From contig NZ_NGKU01000001.1 of the NCBI RefSeq assembly GCF_002140915.1, forward strand, positions 1,208,627 through 1,272,626: a stretch of DNA of 64,000 nucleotides. The letters run 5' to 3'. The notes under the pieces were generated by a model. That model was given only the letters and a program-made list of their open reading frames with translations. It searched no databases and was not told the DNA's origin. Positions 37,860 to 47,480 of the stretch are shown piece after piece (the first letter of the stretch is position 1; every line of letters starts with the position of its first letter). This DNA is from Candidatus Enterococcus testudinis (GTDB taxonomy: Bacteria; Bacillota; Bacilli; Lactobacillales; Enterococcaceae). The translations under genes and the position numbers were made by a program.

Positions 37860-38758
37860 ATGGGGCAAATCATCCTCAATGTCGTCGGTCTATTTAGTAT
37901 GATTTTGCTGGGCTATGGGATGAAACGTATGGGGCTTTTGTCGAAAGCCGATGGATCGATTTTGTCAAAAATCATCCTCAATGTCACCTTGCCAGCAGCA
38001 ATCATTCTGAATTTGGCACAAATGGAAGTTCAAGCGAGTGCATTAAGCTTGATTCTCATCGCTGTGGTCATCACCATCGGTCAAATTGTGATCGCCTATT
38101 GGATGACCCGCAAAGACAGTAACCCTTTGCAGCAATTTGCGATGTATTGTGGCTCTGGATTCAATATCGGCAATTTTGCGATTCCTTTCGCACAAAGTTT
38201 CTATCCATTAGGAATACCGCTGATCTCGTTATTCGATATGGGAAACAGCATCATGCTGGCTGGTGGTACGACTGTTTTGATTGAATATATCTTGAAAAAA
38301 CGAACAACCTTTGAACCAGGCAAAATCCTCTTAAACTTGTTGCGTTCGCCAACTTTCACTGTCTATTTAGTGATGTTGATCGTGCGCAGTATCGATTGGC
38401 AACTGCCGACAGCATTCTTAGGTTTGGTTCAGCCGATTGGCTTGGCCAATACGTTTTTGTCGATGTTTATGATCGGTTTGTTTCTAGATTTTCGTTTACC
38501 GAAACATACCACCAAAACAGTGATCAATATTTTGGTCTTGCGGTTGTCTTGTTTCTCGTGTTTTATCTATTGCCGTTACCGATTGTGATCAAGCCGGTCC
38601 TTTGTTTGCTGGTCTTCGCACCGATCCCGTTATTTGGCGTGATCAATGCAGTCTTGGCTGGCATGGAGGAAGAAGCGGTCGGGTTTGTCTCTTCGGCCAG
38701 CTTTCTGATCAGTATGCCTTTGATGACCGCGGTATTGATCTTATTTGGCTTGGCATAA
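37860..38758 (+). pseudogene. AEC-family transporter split by a -1 frameshift
   Basis: The first frame (37860-38588) encodes most of an auxin-efflux-carrier-type membrane protein (GLFSMILLGYGMKRMGLLSKADGSILSKIILNVTLP, CGSGFNIGNFAIPFAQ). The last membrane helices (VVLFLVFYLLPLPIVIKPVLCLL to FGLA) lie in another frame ending at 38758. Adding one T to the T4 run at 38530-38533 joins them as NIFGLAVVLF. Probable cytoplasmic-membrane carrier of small organic acids. A sequencing indel, a real mutation or phase variation are all possible. Confidence 0.85.
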
Positions 38759-38842
38759 CCTTGTGAGAATAAGCAAATATATCGCAAAAGGGACCGTAAA
38801 CTATAATAATAATGATGATTTGATTTTAGGAGGAAAATAATA

Positions 38843-39733
38843 ATGTTGATTGGTTCACACGTATCTATGAGTGGAAAGAAAATGTTGTTAGGCGCGGCAG
38901 AAGAGGCTGCCAGCTACGATGCGTCGACGTTTATGATCTATACTGGCGCACCGCAAAACACGCGCCGCAAACCTGTTGAAGAGATGATGATCGAGGAAGG
39001 GCAATCCTTTATGGCAGCCAACGGCTTGTCAAATATCGTCGTTCATGCGCCTTATATCATTAATTTGGGCAATACCATCAAGCCAGAGAATTTTGGCTTT
39101 GCTGTATCTTTCTTAAGAGAAGAGATTCAGCGGGCGCAAGCATTGGGTGCGACTCAAATCACTTTGCATCCAGGTGCCCACGTGGGTGCTGGTCCAGAAG
39201 CGGGTATCAAACAAATCATCAAAGGATTGAATGAAGTGCTGGAGAAAGAGCAAACAGCCCAGATTGCTTTAGAAACCATGGCGGGCAAAGGCACAGAGAT
39301 CGGTCGTACGTTCGAAGAATTGGCAGCAATCATCGATGGGGTCACTTTGAATGAAAAATTATCTGTGACTTTTGATACATGTCACACCAATGATGCAGGT
39401 TACAATGTCAAAGAGGATTTTGACGGGGTCTTGAATGAATTTGATCGAATCATCGGCTTGGATCGGTTGAAAGTCGTCCATGTCAATGATTCAAAAAATC
39501 CGCAAGGCAGTCACAAGGATCGCCATGCCAATATTGGTTTTGGTACAATCGGATTCGAAGCGTTGAACAAGATCGTTCACCATGAAAAATTGTCTCAATT
39601 GCCAAAAATTCTTGAAACGCCTTATGTAGGAGAAGATAAAAAGAACAAAAAAGCACCATACGGCTTTGAGATCGCGATGTTGAAAAACCAAACCTTCGAT
39701 CCAGCGTTGTTGGATAAAATTTTGGCGGGTTGA
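38843..39733 (+). CDS. nfo: Endonuclease IV (AP endonuclease)
   Basis: 296 aa TIM-barrel metalloenzyme. Metal-ligand segments include [49 protein letters not shown] and [24 protein letters not shown]. It cuts the backbone 5' to abasic sites in base-excision repair. RBS TAGGAGGAAAA. Ends at a bidirectional terminator. Confidence 0.96.
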   Translation: MLIGSHVSMSGKKMLLGAAEEAASYDASTFMIYTGAPQNTRRKPVEEMMIEEGQSFMAANGLSNIVVHAPYIINLGNTIKPENFGFAVSFLREEIQRAQALGATQITLHPGAHVGAGPEAGIKQIIKGLNEVLEKEQTAQIALETMAGKGTEIGRTFEELAAIIDGVTLNEKLSVTFDTCHTNDAGYNVKEDFDGVLNEFDRIIGLDRLKVVHVNDSKNPQGSHKDRHANIGFGTIGFEALNKIVHHEKLSQLPKILETPYVGEDKKNKKAPYGFEIAMLKNQTFDPALLDKILAG

Positions 39734-39755
39734 TTTCATTGTTGCGTTAAATAAT

Positions 39756-39790
39756 AAAAACCTTGGACAAAACAAATGTCCAAGGTTTTT
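39756..39790. terminator. Bidirectional terminator between nfo and azoreductase
   Basis: Fourteen-bp perfect stem AAAAACCTTGGACA (39756-39769) with TGTCCAAGGTTTTT (39777-39790). A and T flanks let it work for both convergent genes. Confidence 0.92.
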
Positions 39791-39799
39791 TAGGTCTAA

Positions 39800-40417
39800 T
39801 TAAAATTTCTTCGCTGCTGCAGCAACTCTTTCTAAACCTTCAGCAACGATGTCAGCTGTTTTTGAAGGGTCTGCGTTATGACCTTCGATGATGACTTCTT
39901 CAGTGATCGTCATACCGAACATGCCGCCGAATACTTTTTCCATAAAGGTAACGGCATTTTCCATAACACTCATTTCGCCAGAGTAAACCCCACCACGGGC
40001 ATTTAATAAGACGATTTCTTTGTCTTTTAGTAATTGATTCATTGAACCGTCTTCGTTATATGAGAATGTGAAGCCTGCTTGGAAGATGTAGTCGATGAAT
40101 GTGTGCAAGGCTGCTGGGATCGTTAGGTTCCACATTGGGAAAGCAAAAACGATCGTATCTGCTGCTGCAAATTTATTCATAACATCTTGGCGCACAGTCA
40201 TCAATTCTTGTTCTTCTTGATTCAATGCTTGTTCTTGCGCTAATTTGCCGAATGCTTCAAATAAAGTTTGACCGATATAAGGCATTGGTTGTGCATAGAC
40301 ATCAAATGTAGCAACCTCTACATTGTTTGTGTCCAAGTTTTCAACGAATGTGTCGAACATTTTCGCTGATACGCCGTCAGGACGATTATTTGCTTTAACA
40401 ACTAAAATATTTTTCAT
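39800..40417 (-). CDS. azoR: FMN-dependent NADH:quinone/azo reductase
   Basis: 205 aa flavodoxin-like fold. N-terminal ILVVKANNRPDGVSAKMFDTF, then AFPMWNLTIPAALHTFIDYIFQAGFTFSYNEDG and LNARGGVYSG, typical of AzoR. Two-electron reduction of quinones and azo dyes using NADH. Transcribed alone from the minus strand, divergent to the regulator gene at 40570. Confidence 0.92.
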   Translation of the reverse strand: MKNILVVKANNRPDGVSAKMFDTFVENLDTNNVEVATFDVYAQPMPYIGQTLFEAFGKLAQEQALNQEEQELMTVRQDVMNKFAAADTIVFAFPMWNLTIPAALHTFIDYIFQAGFTFSYNEDGSMNQLLKDKEIVLLNARGGVYSGEMSVMENAVTFMEKVFGGMFGMTITEEVIIEGHNADPSKTADIVAEGLERVAAAAKKF

Positions 40418-40569
40418 GATTTTCCACCTTTAAATAAATGTAAGTTTTGTCACAAGTGTTAGTATACTATAAAACACTTTTGCTTACAATAAATAAGTAA
40501 AAAGTTTTTCTGTCTTTTTCAGCGACTCGCTGTCAATTTTGCTAAAATAGAAGGGTAAGGAGGAGTTAC

Positions 40570-41265
40570 ATGAAAATTTTTGTTGTTGAAGATGATCAAT
40601 CATTGGTCAAAATGATCAGTGAACAGTTACAAAGATACGCATATGAAACGTTTGTTCCGCAACATTTTGATGCGATTTTGGCGGAATTTGAAATGATCCA
40701 ACCTGATTTAGTCTTGATGGATGTCAACTTGCCTTATTATGACGGTTTTTATTGGTGCCAAAAAATACGAGAACGCTCGTTAGTACCAATTTTATTTATC
40801 TCTGCTCGGGATGGCAATATGGATCAAGTTATGGCGTTGGAATATGGGGCGGATGATTTTTTGGTGAAGCCTTTTTCTTATGAACTGCTGCTGGCCAAGG
40901 TCAAAAGTCATATTCGCCGCGTCTATGGTGATTACGCCCAAGCCGACCGAGCCCGTCAATTAACTGCTGGTAACTTGGTCTATTATCCTGAAGCGTTGAA
41001 AACGACCTATCAAGATCGAGAGGAATTGTTGACTCTGCGAGAAGGAGAATTGTTGTCTTTGCTGATTCAGGCATATCCTGAAATGGTCAAACGGGAAAAG
41101 ATCTTGAACAAATTATGGGATGATGAACGGTTTGTGGATGACAATACGTTGTCTGTCAATATTGGCCGCTTGCGTAAGAAATTGAGCACGCTGGGCATTG
41201 AAGAACCAATCCAAACGATTCGCGGGAAAGGCTATGCCTTGTCATTGGCGGGGCAAAACCAATGA
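40570..41265 (+). CDS. BceR-like response regulator (OmpR family)
   Basis: 231 aa. Receiver domain with phospho-acceptor Asp51 (LVLMDVNLPYYDGFYWCQKIR) and Lys in DDFLVKPFSY; winged-helix output (LTLREGELLSLLIQAYPEMVKREKILNKLWDD, NTLSVNIGRLRKKL, IRGKGYAL). Cognate of the following kinase. Expected to bind the TTACA-N4-TGTAA site in front of the ABC genes. Confidence 0.92.
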   Translation: MKIFVVEDDQSLVKMISEQLQRYAYETFVPQHFDAILAEFEMIQPDLVLMDVNLPYYDGFYWCQKIRERSLVPILFISARDGNMDQVMALEYGADDFLVKPFSYELLLAKVKSHIRRVYGDYAQADRARQLTAGNLVYYPEALKTTYQDREELLTLREGELLSLLIQAYPEMVKREKILNKLWDDERFVDDNTLSVNIGRLRKKLSTLGIEEPIQTIRGKGYALSLAGQNQ

Positions 41266-42215
41266 AGCTGTTTTTGACCGTTCATCTGCCTTGGCTGCTA
41301 CTCGAACTCACTTCTCTTGGTTTATTCATTCTGTTGATCTGGTTGGATGGCTATCGTGATCTTGGCATTCTCTTGTATGGCTTAGGTTTGATTCTGTTCT
41401 TGACTGTTGTTGTCTTGGCAATCGACTATCGTAAGAATCAAGGGTTTTATCACTATCTGCAAACAGGCGCCATGCAAAAAAACAGTACGGGTTTTGTCAG
41501 CCGTACCCTATATGGGCAATTGCGGGATGAACAACAGCTTATGGAGCAGCAATTAGCCGTGTTAGATCAGCATTACCAGACACATATCAAATTTATGCAT
41601 ATTTGGGTACATCAAATGAAAACGCCTGTGGCTGTATTGGCTTTGATGGCGGAGAGCGACCAGTTGGACAGCGAGGATTTATTAGCGGAAACCGATCGTT
41701 TGAAGAGCGGCTTGGCTACAGCACTGAATTTTGTTCGTTTGGAAGATTTCAAAGAAGACTTTTTGATTGAAAGAGTGTCTTTGGCAAAGATCGTCAAAGA
41801 AAGTATCGGTGAGCAAAAGCGTAGTTTTATCCGCCATCGTGTCTATCCCAAATTCAATGATCAGACTGATTTTTTTGTGACGACTGATAAGAAATGGCTG
41901 CAAATCATGTTGTATCAACTCATAAGTAATGGTATCAAATATTCACATCCGGAAAGTCACTTGGTCTTTGAATTAGATGCAAAAAATAGACGCTTAACGA
42001 TAGCAGATTCAGGTTGCGGCATTCCTGAGAGTGATTTGCCGCGGATTTTCCGCCCGTTTTTTACAGGTGATAACGGTCGATCATCAGGAGAAGCAACGGG
42101 GATGGGGTTATACTTAGTCGACATGATCAGCGAACAATTGGCCATTTCCGTTGCACTTACATCGACACAGGGTGTGGGTACCCAAGTTATCTTGACCTTT
42201 CAACAGGATGACTAA
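41262..42215 (+). CDS. BceS-like intramembrane-sensing histidine kinase
   Basis: 317 aa. Two closely spaced N-terminal membrane helices (about 10-28 and 34-53) with almost no extracellular loop, HisKA with His117 (HIWVHQMKTPVAV), and HATPase boxes YQLISNGIKYSHPES, DSGCGIPESDLPRIF, SSGEATGMGLYLV. Kinases of this build do not sense peptides themselves but read the activity of the partner BceAB transporter. Overlaps the regulator gene by 4 nt. Confidence 0.92.
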   Translation: MKLFLTVHLPWLLLELTSLGLFILLIWLDGYRDLGILLYGLGLILFLTVVVLAIDYRKNQGFYHYLQTGAMQKNSTGFVSRTLYGQLRDEQQLMEQQLAVLDQHYQTHIKFMHIWVHQMKTPVAVLALMAESDQLDSEDLLAETDRLKSGLATALNFVRLEDFKEDFLIERVSLAKIVKESIGEQKRSFIRHRVYPKFNDQTDFFVTTDKKWLQIMLYQLISNGIKYSHPESHLVFELDAKNRRLTIADSGCGIPESDLPRIFRPFFTGDNGRSSGEATGMGLYLVDMISEQLAISVALTSTQGVGTQVILTFQQDD

Positions 42216-42223
42216 CGGTCTTT

Positions 42224-42239
42224 CTTACAAATCTGTAAG
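42224..42239. promoter_or_regulatory. BceR-type operator upstream of the ABC genes
   Basis: Perfect inverted repeat CTTACA-AATC-TGTAAG, matching the known BceR-box pattern TNACA-N4-TGTAA. It lies 71 nt before the ATPase gene, with TACACT at 42282-42287 as a possible -10. Confidence 0.75.
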
Positions 42240-42309
42240 CTTTCTATCACAGAATCGATCATTGATTCAGATGTTTACTGATACACTGTTAGCAAAAGGA
42301 GTGATCAAG

Positions 42310-43083
42310 ATGGCTTTGTTAGAATTAAAACAGATCAACAAAACCTACACAGGGGAAGTAGCGGTCGATGTCTTGCAGCAGATCGATTTAAAAGTGCCAG
42401 AAGGAGAATTTATTAGCATTATGGGTCCTTCTGGGAGTGGTAAGACCACTATGTTGAATTTGGTTGCAACCTTAGATCGGCCAACGTCAGGCACCGTCAT
42501 CATTAAAGGGGAACAACCTTTGAGACTATCAAAAGAGCAATTGGCGCTGTTTCGCCGCCAACAATTAGGATTCGTTTTTCAAAACTATAATCTATTGGCG
42601 CCGCTATCTGTGACAGAGAATGTGATGCTGCCATTGACGTTGGATCGTGTACCAGTGAAAGAGATGCAACAGCGGTGTGCAGTATTGTTAGATGAGCTGG
42701 GGATCGCTGATAAAGCGGACAAGCGTATCTATCAACTGTCAGGTGGCGAGCAACAACGAGTGGCGATCGCTCGGGCGTTGATCCATCAGCCGGAATTGCT
42801 GCTGGCGGATGAACCGACTGGCAACCTGGATTCGAAAGCGGCCAGAGATGTGATGGAGATTTTGAGTCAAATGAACAAGCAGCGAAAAGTCACCACTATG
42901 ATGGTGACCCATGACCCGTATTCTGCCAGTTTTTCGGATCGAATCGTCTTCATCAAAGATGGCAAACTGTATAATGAATTGTATCGCGGTAGTGATCAAG
43001 CGCAATTTTACCAAAAAATCCTTGATGTATTGGCACATTTAGGAGGGCGTCGTCATGAATTTCAGACAGTTGATCATTCGTAA
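42310..43083 (+). CDS. BceA-like ABC transporter ATPase
   Basis: 257 aa, LolD/MacB-type NBD. Walker A GPSGSGKTT, Q-loop FVFQNYNLL, signature YQLSGGEQQRVAIARAL, Walker B LLLADEPTGNLDS, H-loop MMVTHD. Drives the FtsX-type permease that follows. ATG 42310 follows AAAGGAG (42296-42302); the frame upstream to 42208 would overlap the kinase and has no site. Confidence 0.93.
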   Translation: MALLELKQINKTYTGEVAVDVLQQIDLKVPEGEFISIMGPSGSGKTTMLNLVATLDRPTSGTVIIKGEQPLRLSKEQLALFRRQQLGFVFQNYNLLAPLSVTENVMLPLTLDRVPVKEMQQRCAVLLDELGIADKADKRIYQLSGGEQQRVAIARALIHQPELLLADEPTGNLDSKAARDVMEILSQMNKQRKVTTMMVTHDPYSASFSDRIVFIKDGKLYNELYRGSDQAQFYQKILDVLAHLGGRRHEFQTVDHS

Positions 43084-45151
43084 CCTTCTTGGCAACTTCA
43101 GGACCTATGCAGCTTATTTTATCAGCAGCAGTTTTGCGGCGATGATTTTCTATATTTTTAGTTTACTGCTGTTTCATCCCCAACTAAATGAGGACTTATC
43201 CAGCAGCAGCGCAACGATCTTGGCGTTATCTAAAATGGGCTTAACGACGGCTCTGGTAGTGATTGCCTTATTGTCTGTATTGTTTTTGTGGTATACCTTT
43301 GTCGTGTTCTTGAAACGACGCAAACGGGATTTGGCGATCTATTTGATTCTAGGAATCGAAGAGAAAGATCTGCGACGGATCCTTTTCGTTGAAAACGCGT
43401 TGTTAGGCACAATGGCAACCATCTGTGGCATTCTCCTGGGCATTTTAGGTACCAAGTTATTGTTGCTGATTGCCCAAAATGTCATGCATCTGACGCATGG
43501 TTTGTCCTTCATGATTCCGCCGCTGGGGGTTTTATTGACTTTTGCGGTATATGTTGTCCTTTTTTTATTGATTTCCTTTATCGCGACCCGTACATTGCAT
43601 GGAGAACAGATCGTGTCGTTGATCAAAGAAAATGAGAAGCCACGTCCAGAGCCCAAAAGTCATTGGGGTTTGACCTTGTTGGGCATTCTCTTGTTACTTG
43701 CTGGCTATGGCATGGTCTTTTATTTCAGTGTCCAATCTACCGCATTGGCAAGTTTGCTGATTGGTGTCGTGCTGACGGTTGCGGGGACAATGTTGTCTTT
43801 TCATCAATTCAGTGTCTTTCTATTGAAACGACTAAAAAAACGGGCGAATTTTTTACAAGGTACGCATCTGTTGACCATCAGTGAATGGTTGTTTCGAATG
43901 CGGGACAATGCGGCGATGTATAGCTTGATTACCTTGAGTACATCAGTGGCATTTGTAGGGATTGCGGTGATGATGGCAATTGGCAATACCAGTTTCTCGT
44001 CAGTCCAAGGCATCAGCGTGGCATACTTTTTTTCCCACACTGATCAAGGTGCATCTTATATAAAAGGGAAAGCTGATGAAGTCAAAGCGATGATCGAGGC
44101 AAAGGGGTATCAGACGACAACGGGTGATGTTGATTTTTTGTCTATCTATATCTCGCCAGAAACCCCTGCGTTGGCTGACGATCCCTATTATATCAACAAT
44201 GGTTTTTCGGTCATGAAGGAAAGCGACTATCAAACACTGATGGCACAAATCAATGAAGAGCCGGAACCTATCAACGATCAGCAAATTCTTGAATTAAGTC
44301 CCAATTATTCAAGAAGAAGGGAACTACTCTCCGTTCCGCAATCAGAAAGAGAAGTCACTGTGCCGGTCGAAATTGGGATGGAAGGCACCGTGAAAGAAGA
44401 AAAAACGCTGGTTCATAGTTCGTCGATGCTCTCATTGAACTATTATGGTTTGGCCGTCGTGACAGATCAAACGTTTACTGACTGGCAAAGTGCAATGAGC
44501 CCAAGCGGAGATACTGAGACGTATGGGTTTACTTGGATCGATTATCCTGAATGGGCGGATGATCCAGAATTGGTTTCTCAGATCAACGGGCGATTAGATC
44601 AAGCGATTGCCGACCAAGAAGAAGAGATGAACGCACTTTCTGACGCATTGGGTGAGAAAGTCAATGATATGACAGACGAGGACTGGGCCGAAGCAACCTT
44701 AGATATCCCACCGTATTTTATGTACGATTCGAAATTTCAGGTCTTTCAAGAAAATCGGCAAGGCAATGGGATCATTTTAATGATCACTGTTTTGTTGGGT
44801 GCTGTCTTCTTTATCTTTTCGGCCTCAATCGTCTATTTCCGGTTGTTCGCTGATTTGGACAAAGATGGTGCCTACCATCGTTCCTTGCATGTCTTAGGTG
44901 TCACACCGAAAGAACGGCATCAGGTGATTCGCCGTCAGATCCAAGTGATGTATTTTCTGCCGACATTGATCGCACTGATTCACTTTGCTGTCGCAATGGC
45001 AGCACTTCGGGTACTGGTGGAATTGCCAGTTTGGCAATTTTATAGCATGATCGGCGGTATCTATCTGATTTTCCAAGTTTGTTTCTATTTGATTTGTCTA
45101 TGGCGTTATCAAAAAGATATCGATCAGTATGCAGATCCCGCAGCATTGTAA
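43055..45151 (+). CDS. BceB-like FtsX-type permease
   Basis: 698 aa with about ten membrane helices and a large extracellular domain of some 200 residues between helices 7 and 8 (about 330-560), the mark of BceB proteins. It frees lipid II-cycle intermediates from bacitracin or other peptide antibiotics and signals to the kinase at 41262. AGGAGG (43041-43046) lies within the end of the ATPase gene, overlapping it by 29 nt. Confidence 0.92.
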   Translation: MNFRQLIIRNLLGNFRTYAAYFISSSFAAMIFYIFSLLLFHPQLNEDLSSSSATILALSKMGLTTALVVIALLSVLFLWYTFVVFLKRRKRDLAIYLILGIEEKDLRRILFVENALLGTMATICGILLGILGTKLLLLIAQNVMHLTHGLSFMIPPLGVLLTFAVYVVLFLLISFIATRTLHGEQIVSLIKENEKPRPEPKSHWGLTLLGILLLLAGYGMVFYFSVQSTALASLLIGVVLTVAGTMLSFHQFSVFLLKRLKKRANFLQGTHLLTISEWLFRMRDNAAMYSLITLSTSVAFVGIAVMMAIGNTSFSSVQGISVAYFFSHTDQGASYIKGKADEVKAMIEAKGYQTTTGDVDFLSIYISPETPALADDPYYINNGFSVMKESDYQTLMAQINEEPEPINDQQILELSPNYSRRRELLSVPQSEREVTVPVEIGMEGTVKEEKTLVHSSSMLSLNYYGLAVVTDQTFTDWQSAMSPSGDTETYGFTWIDYPEWADDPELVSQINGRLDQAIADQEEEMNALSDALGEKVNDMTDEDWAEATLDIPPYFMYDSKFQVFQENRQGNGIILMITVLLGAVFFIFSASIVYFRLFADLDKDGAYHRSLHVLGVTPKERHQVIRRQIQVMYFLPTLIALIHFAVAMAALRVLVELPVWQFYSMIGGIYLIFQVCFYLICLWRYQKDIDQYADPAAL

Positions 45152-45153
45152 GT

Positions 45154-45201
45154 AAAGTCAAGCAAGAAGGATTAATATTCTTGCTTGACTTTCTTTTTTT
45201 A
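45154..45201 (+). terminator. Terminator after the BceB-like gene
   Basis: Fifteen-bp perfect stem AAAGTCAAGCAAGAA (45154-45168) with TTCTTGCTTGACTTT (45178-45192), then CTTTTTTT. Confidence 0.92.
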
Positions 45202-45288
45202 TAGTGTCATGGTATATATATCAGTTTCTTCATTTTTTCTCAAAATGAAGGGCAGTGGGTCAAATGGGACAATGAAAGTAGGGAGAAT

Positions 45289-46197
45289 ATGACTGAGGTC
45301 TTACACTTGCAAGATGTATCGAAACTGATTGGCACGAAACGTATCATCGACCAAGCTACCTTTACAGTGGAAGAAGGGCAAGTCGTGGGTTTATTGGGGC
45401 CCAATGGGGCAGGAAAGACGACATTGATTCGGATGATCGTAGGCTTGATGAAGCACAATACTGGTTCGATCCAGATTATGGGGCATTCGCTGGATACGTC
45501 ATTTAAAGAAGCTATCGCTTCAGTAGGTGCGATCGTAGAAAATCCGGAATTTTATAACTACATGACGGGTTACGAAAATCTGCAGCAATATCAACGGATG
45601 GCTGTCAAGCGTGGCACGGCTGCTGAATTGGACGCCTTGATCAGTCAAGTTCACTTAGAAAATCATATTCATCAAAAAGTGAAAACTTATTCATTAGGGA
45701 TGCGGCAACGACTAGGTGTCGCGCAAGCATTGATCCATCAACCCGATTTGCTGGTCTTAGATGAACCGATGAATGGGCTTGACCCGAAAGGCATGCGGGA
45801 ATTTCGTGAGATGATCCAGCAACTGCGTGCTCAAGGGGTTTCGGTTTTGGTATCAAGTCATCAATTAAGTGACATCGAACAAATCGCTGATCACTTGATC
45901 ATTGTCCAAAAAGGCAAGATCACCCACCAAGTGGCAATGACGGACTTGAAAGAAAGCCACAATCGATTGGTTCTTAAGACTGACAACAATGTCTTAGCCG
46001 CATCACTGTTGGAAGAACAGTTGCAATTAGCCGTCACGGTGGCAGCCGATGGATTAACCATCACGTTAGCAGAAGACCTGCGCAAAGAGATTGCCGCACT
46101 GATCGTGGGACATCAGATTGGGCTATTAGAAATGACACTTCAGCATTCCTCCTTGGAAGAAACTTTCTTGGCATGGACTGAAGAAGGAGGGCTTTGA
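45289..46197 (+). CDS. BcrA-like ABC transporter ATPase
   Basis: 302 aa. Walker A GPNGAGKTT, signature YSLGMRQRLGVAQALI, Walker B LLVLDEPMNGLDP, H-loop SSHQLSDIE, and a C-terminal extension of about 80 residues typical of BcrA/LanF-type ATPases. Paired with the ABC-2 permease one base downstream. Likely exports or detoxifies a peptide antibiotic, inferred from family and from adjacency to the Bce module. Confidence 0.9.
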   Translation: MTEVLHLQDVSKLIGTKRIIDQATFTVEEGQVVGLLGPNGAGKTTLIRMIVGLMKHNTGSIQIMGHSLDTSFKEAIASVGAIVENPEFYNYMTGYENLQQYQRMAVKRGTAAELDALISQVHLENHIHQKVKTYSLGMRQRLGVAQALIHQPDLLVLDEPMNGLDPKGMREFREMIQQLRAQGVSVLVSSHQLSDIEQIADHLIIVQKGKITHQVAMTDLKESHNRLVLKTDNNVLAASLLEEQLQLAVTVAADGLTITLAEDLRKEIAALIVGHQIGLLEMTLQHSSLEETFLAWTEEGGL

Positions 46198-46198
46198 G

Positions 46199-46999
46199 AT
46201 GGGTACGTTGATCGAAAATGAATGGCTGAAACTAACTAAGAAGAAATCGACATGGATCATGTTGGGACTATTGGTTCTATTGACCTTTGGCATTACCTAT
46301 ATTGTACGCATCGGCAGTCAGGGCATGAAGGCCAATGATCTATTTGTTTCTTTGGGAGAAATGACTTCCTTTTTGAATTTGATCGTCGTGATCGTGGCAG
46401 CGTCTTCGGTTGCTGAAGAATTTACCCGTGGTACGATCAAATTCTTATTGATCAGACCGTTTACGAGAACACAGATATTAGCCGCCAAAGCCATCAATAC
46501 ATTGCTGTTTGCCTGCTTAGGGACAGTGTGCTTGCTGCTGAGCAGTCTGGTTGCCAGCAATATTTTCTTACGCGCTGAGTCACCTTTGGCTGCGACTGAG
46601 TTCAACGGCTTACCAGCAATTGTGGTAGCGTTGGTATATGCGGGCACAAATCTACTGATGATTCTATTCTATATCGCTTTGACCTTATTTATTTCTGCGG
46701 TCATTCGCTCACAAAGCTTGGCCGTCGGTTTAGGGGTCGGTGTCTTATTTGGCAGCAGTATCATCAATTCGTTGATGTTGTTTGCATTAGAAAAATACCC
46801 GTGGTTAAAATGGAATCCCTTCAACATGATGAATATACGTGATACGATTCCCGCATTGTTGGGCAATCCTCAATATTCGATGGGCATCGACGCGGGATTA
46901 GGCTATTGGGAAATGGCAATCAGCTTGTTGGTTTATAGTTGTCTGATCTATGTGATCACAAATTGGCTGTTCAACAAACGAGATGTTGCTTTAAGCTAA
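46199..46999 (+). CDS. ABC-2 type permease (BcrB-like)
   Basis: 266 aa with six predicted membrane helices. The N-terminus MGTLIENEWLKLTKKKSTWIM and the segment AEEFTRGTIKFLLIRPFTRTQILAAK are standard for ABC-2 permeases of the BcrB/LanEG group. Starts right after the ATPase stop. No cognate regulator sits beside it. Confidence 0.88.
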   Translation: MGTLIENEWLKLTKKKSTWIMLGLLVLLTFGITYIVRIGSQGMKANDLFVSLGEMTSFLNLIVVIVAASSVAEEFTRGTIKFLLIRPFTRTQILAAKAINTLLFACLGTVCLLLSSLVASNIFLRAESPLAATEFNGLPAIVVALVYAGTNLLMILFYIALTLFISAVIRSQSLAVGLGVGVLFGSSIINSLMLFALEKYPWLKWNPFNMMNIRDTIPALLGNPQYSMGIDAGLGYWEMAISLLVYSCLIYVITNWLFNKRDVALS

Positions 47000-47106
47000 T
47001 GTTTTGAGAGAAAGTTTTTGGATAAATCCTGCTTTCTCACTTCCTTTTTGGATTTTTTTCTAGTAAAATGATTCATTGAGAGTACAAGAGAAAGGAGAGA
47101 TTTCAA

Positions 47107-47322
47107 ATGAATGTAGGAATCGTAATCGTGATCGCAGTTGTCGCGTTATTACTAGGTGCTGTTGGCGGCTTCTTTTTGGCGCGTAGATATATGCAAGATT
47201 ATTTAAAGAAAAATCCTCCCGTTAATGAGGATATGCTTCGTTCAATGATGATGTCAATGGGCCAAAAACCTTCTGAAAAGAAAATTCGTCAAATGATGCA
47301 GCAAATGAAAAACCAAAAATAG
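47107..47322 (+). CDS. YneF family (UPF0154) membrane protein
   Basis: 71 aa: one N-terminal membrane helix (about 4-25, [24 protein letters not shown]) then the conserved [20 protein letters not shown] and [17 protein letters not shown]. Function unknown, widely conserved in Firmicutes. RBS AAAGGAGAG. Followed by a terminator. Confidence 0.92.
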   Translation: MNVGIVIVIAVVALLLGAVGGFFLARRYMQDYLKKNPPVNEDMLRSMMMSMGQKPSEKKIRQMMQQMKNQK

Positions 47323-47335
47323 GGTTTGGACACAG

Positions 47336-47364
47336 CGGGCTGATTTTTATCAGCTCGTTTTTTC
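47336..47364 (+). terminator. Terminator after the YneF gene
   Basis: Nine-bp stem CGGGCTGAT (47336-47344) with ATCAGCTCG (47349-47357), one G-T pair, TTTT loop, TTTTTT tail. Confidence 0.87.
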
Positions 47365-47480
47365 TTGCCTTCAGTGTTTTGTGGCAGGCAGATCATCCAA
47401 GGCCTATCGGAGTAAACAGAAATTGTCGCAAAAATGGCACGATTTTATGAAATCGTGTCGTAGAAGAAATGGAGCGTGTT

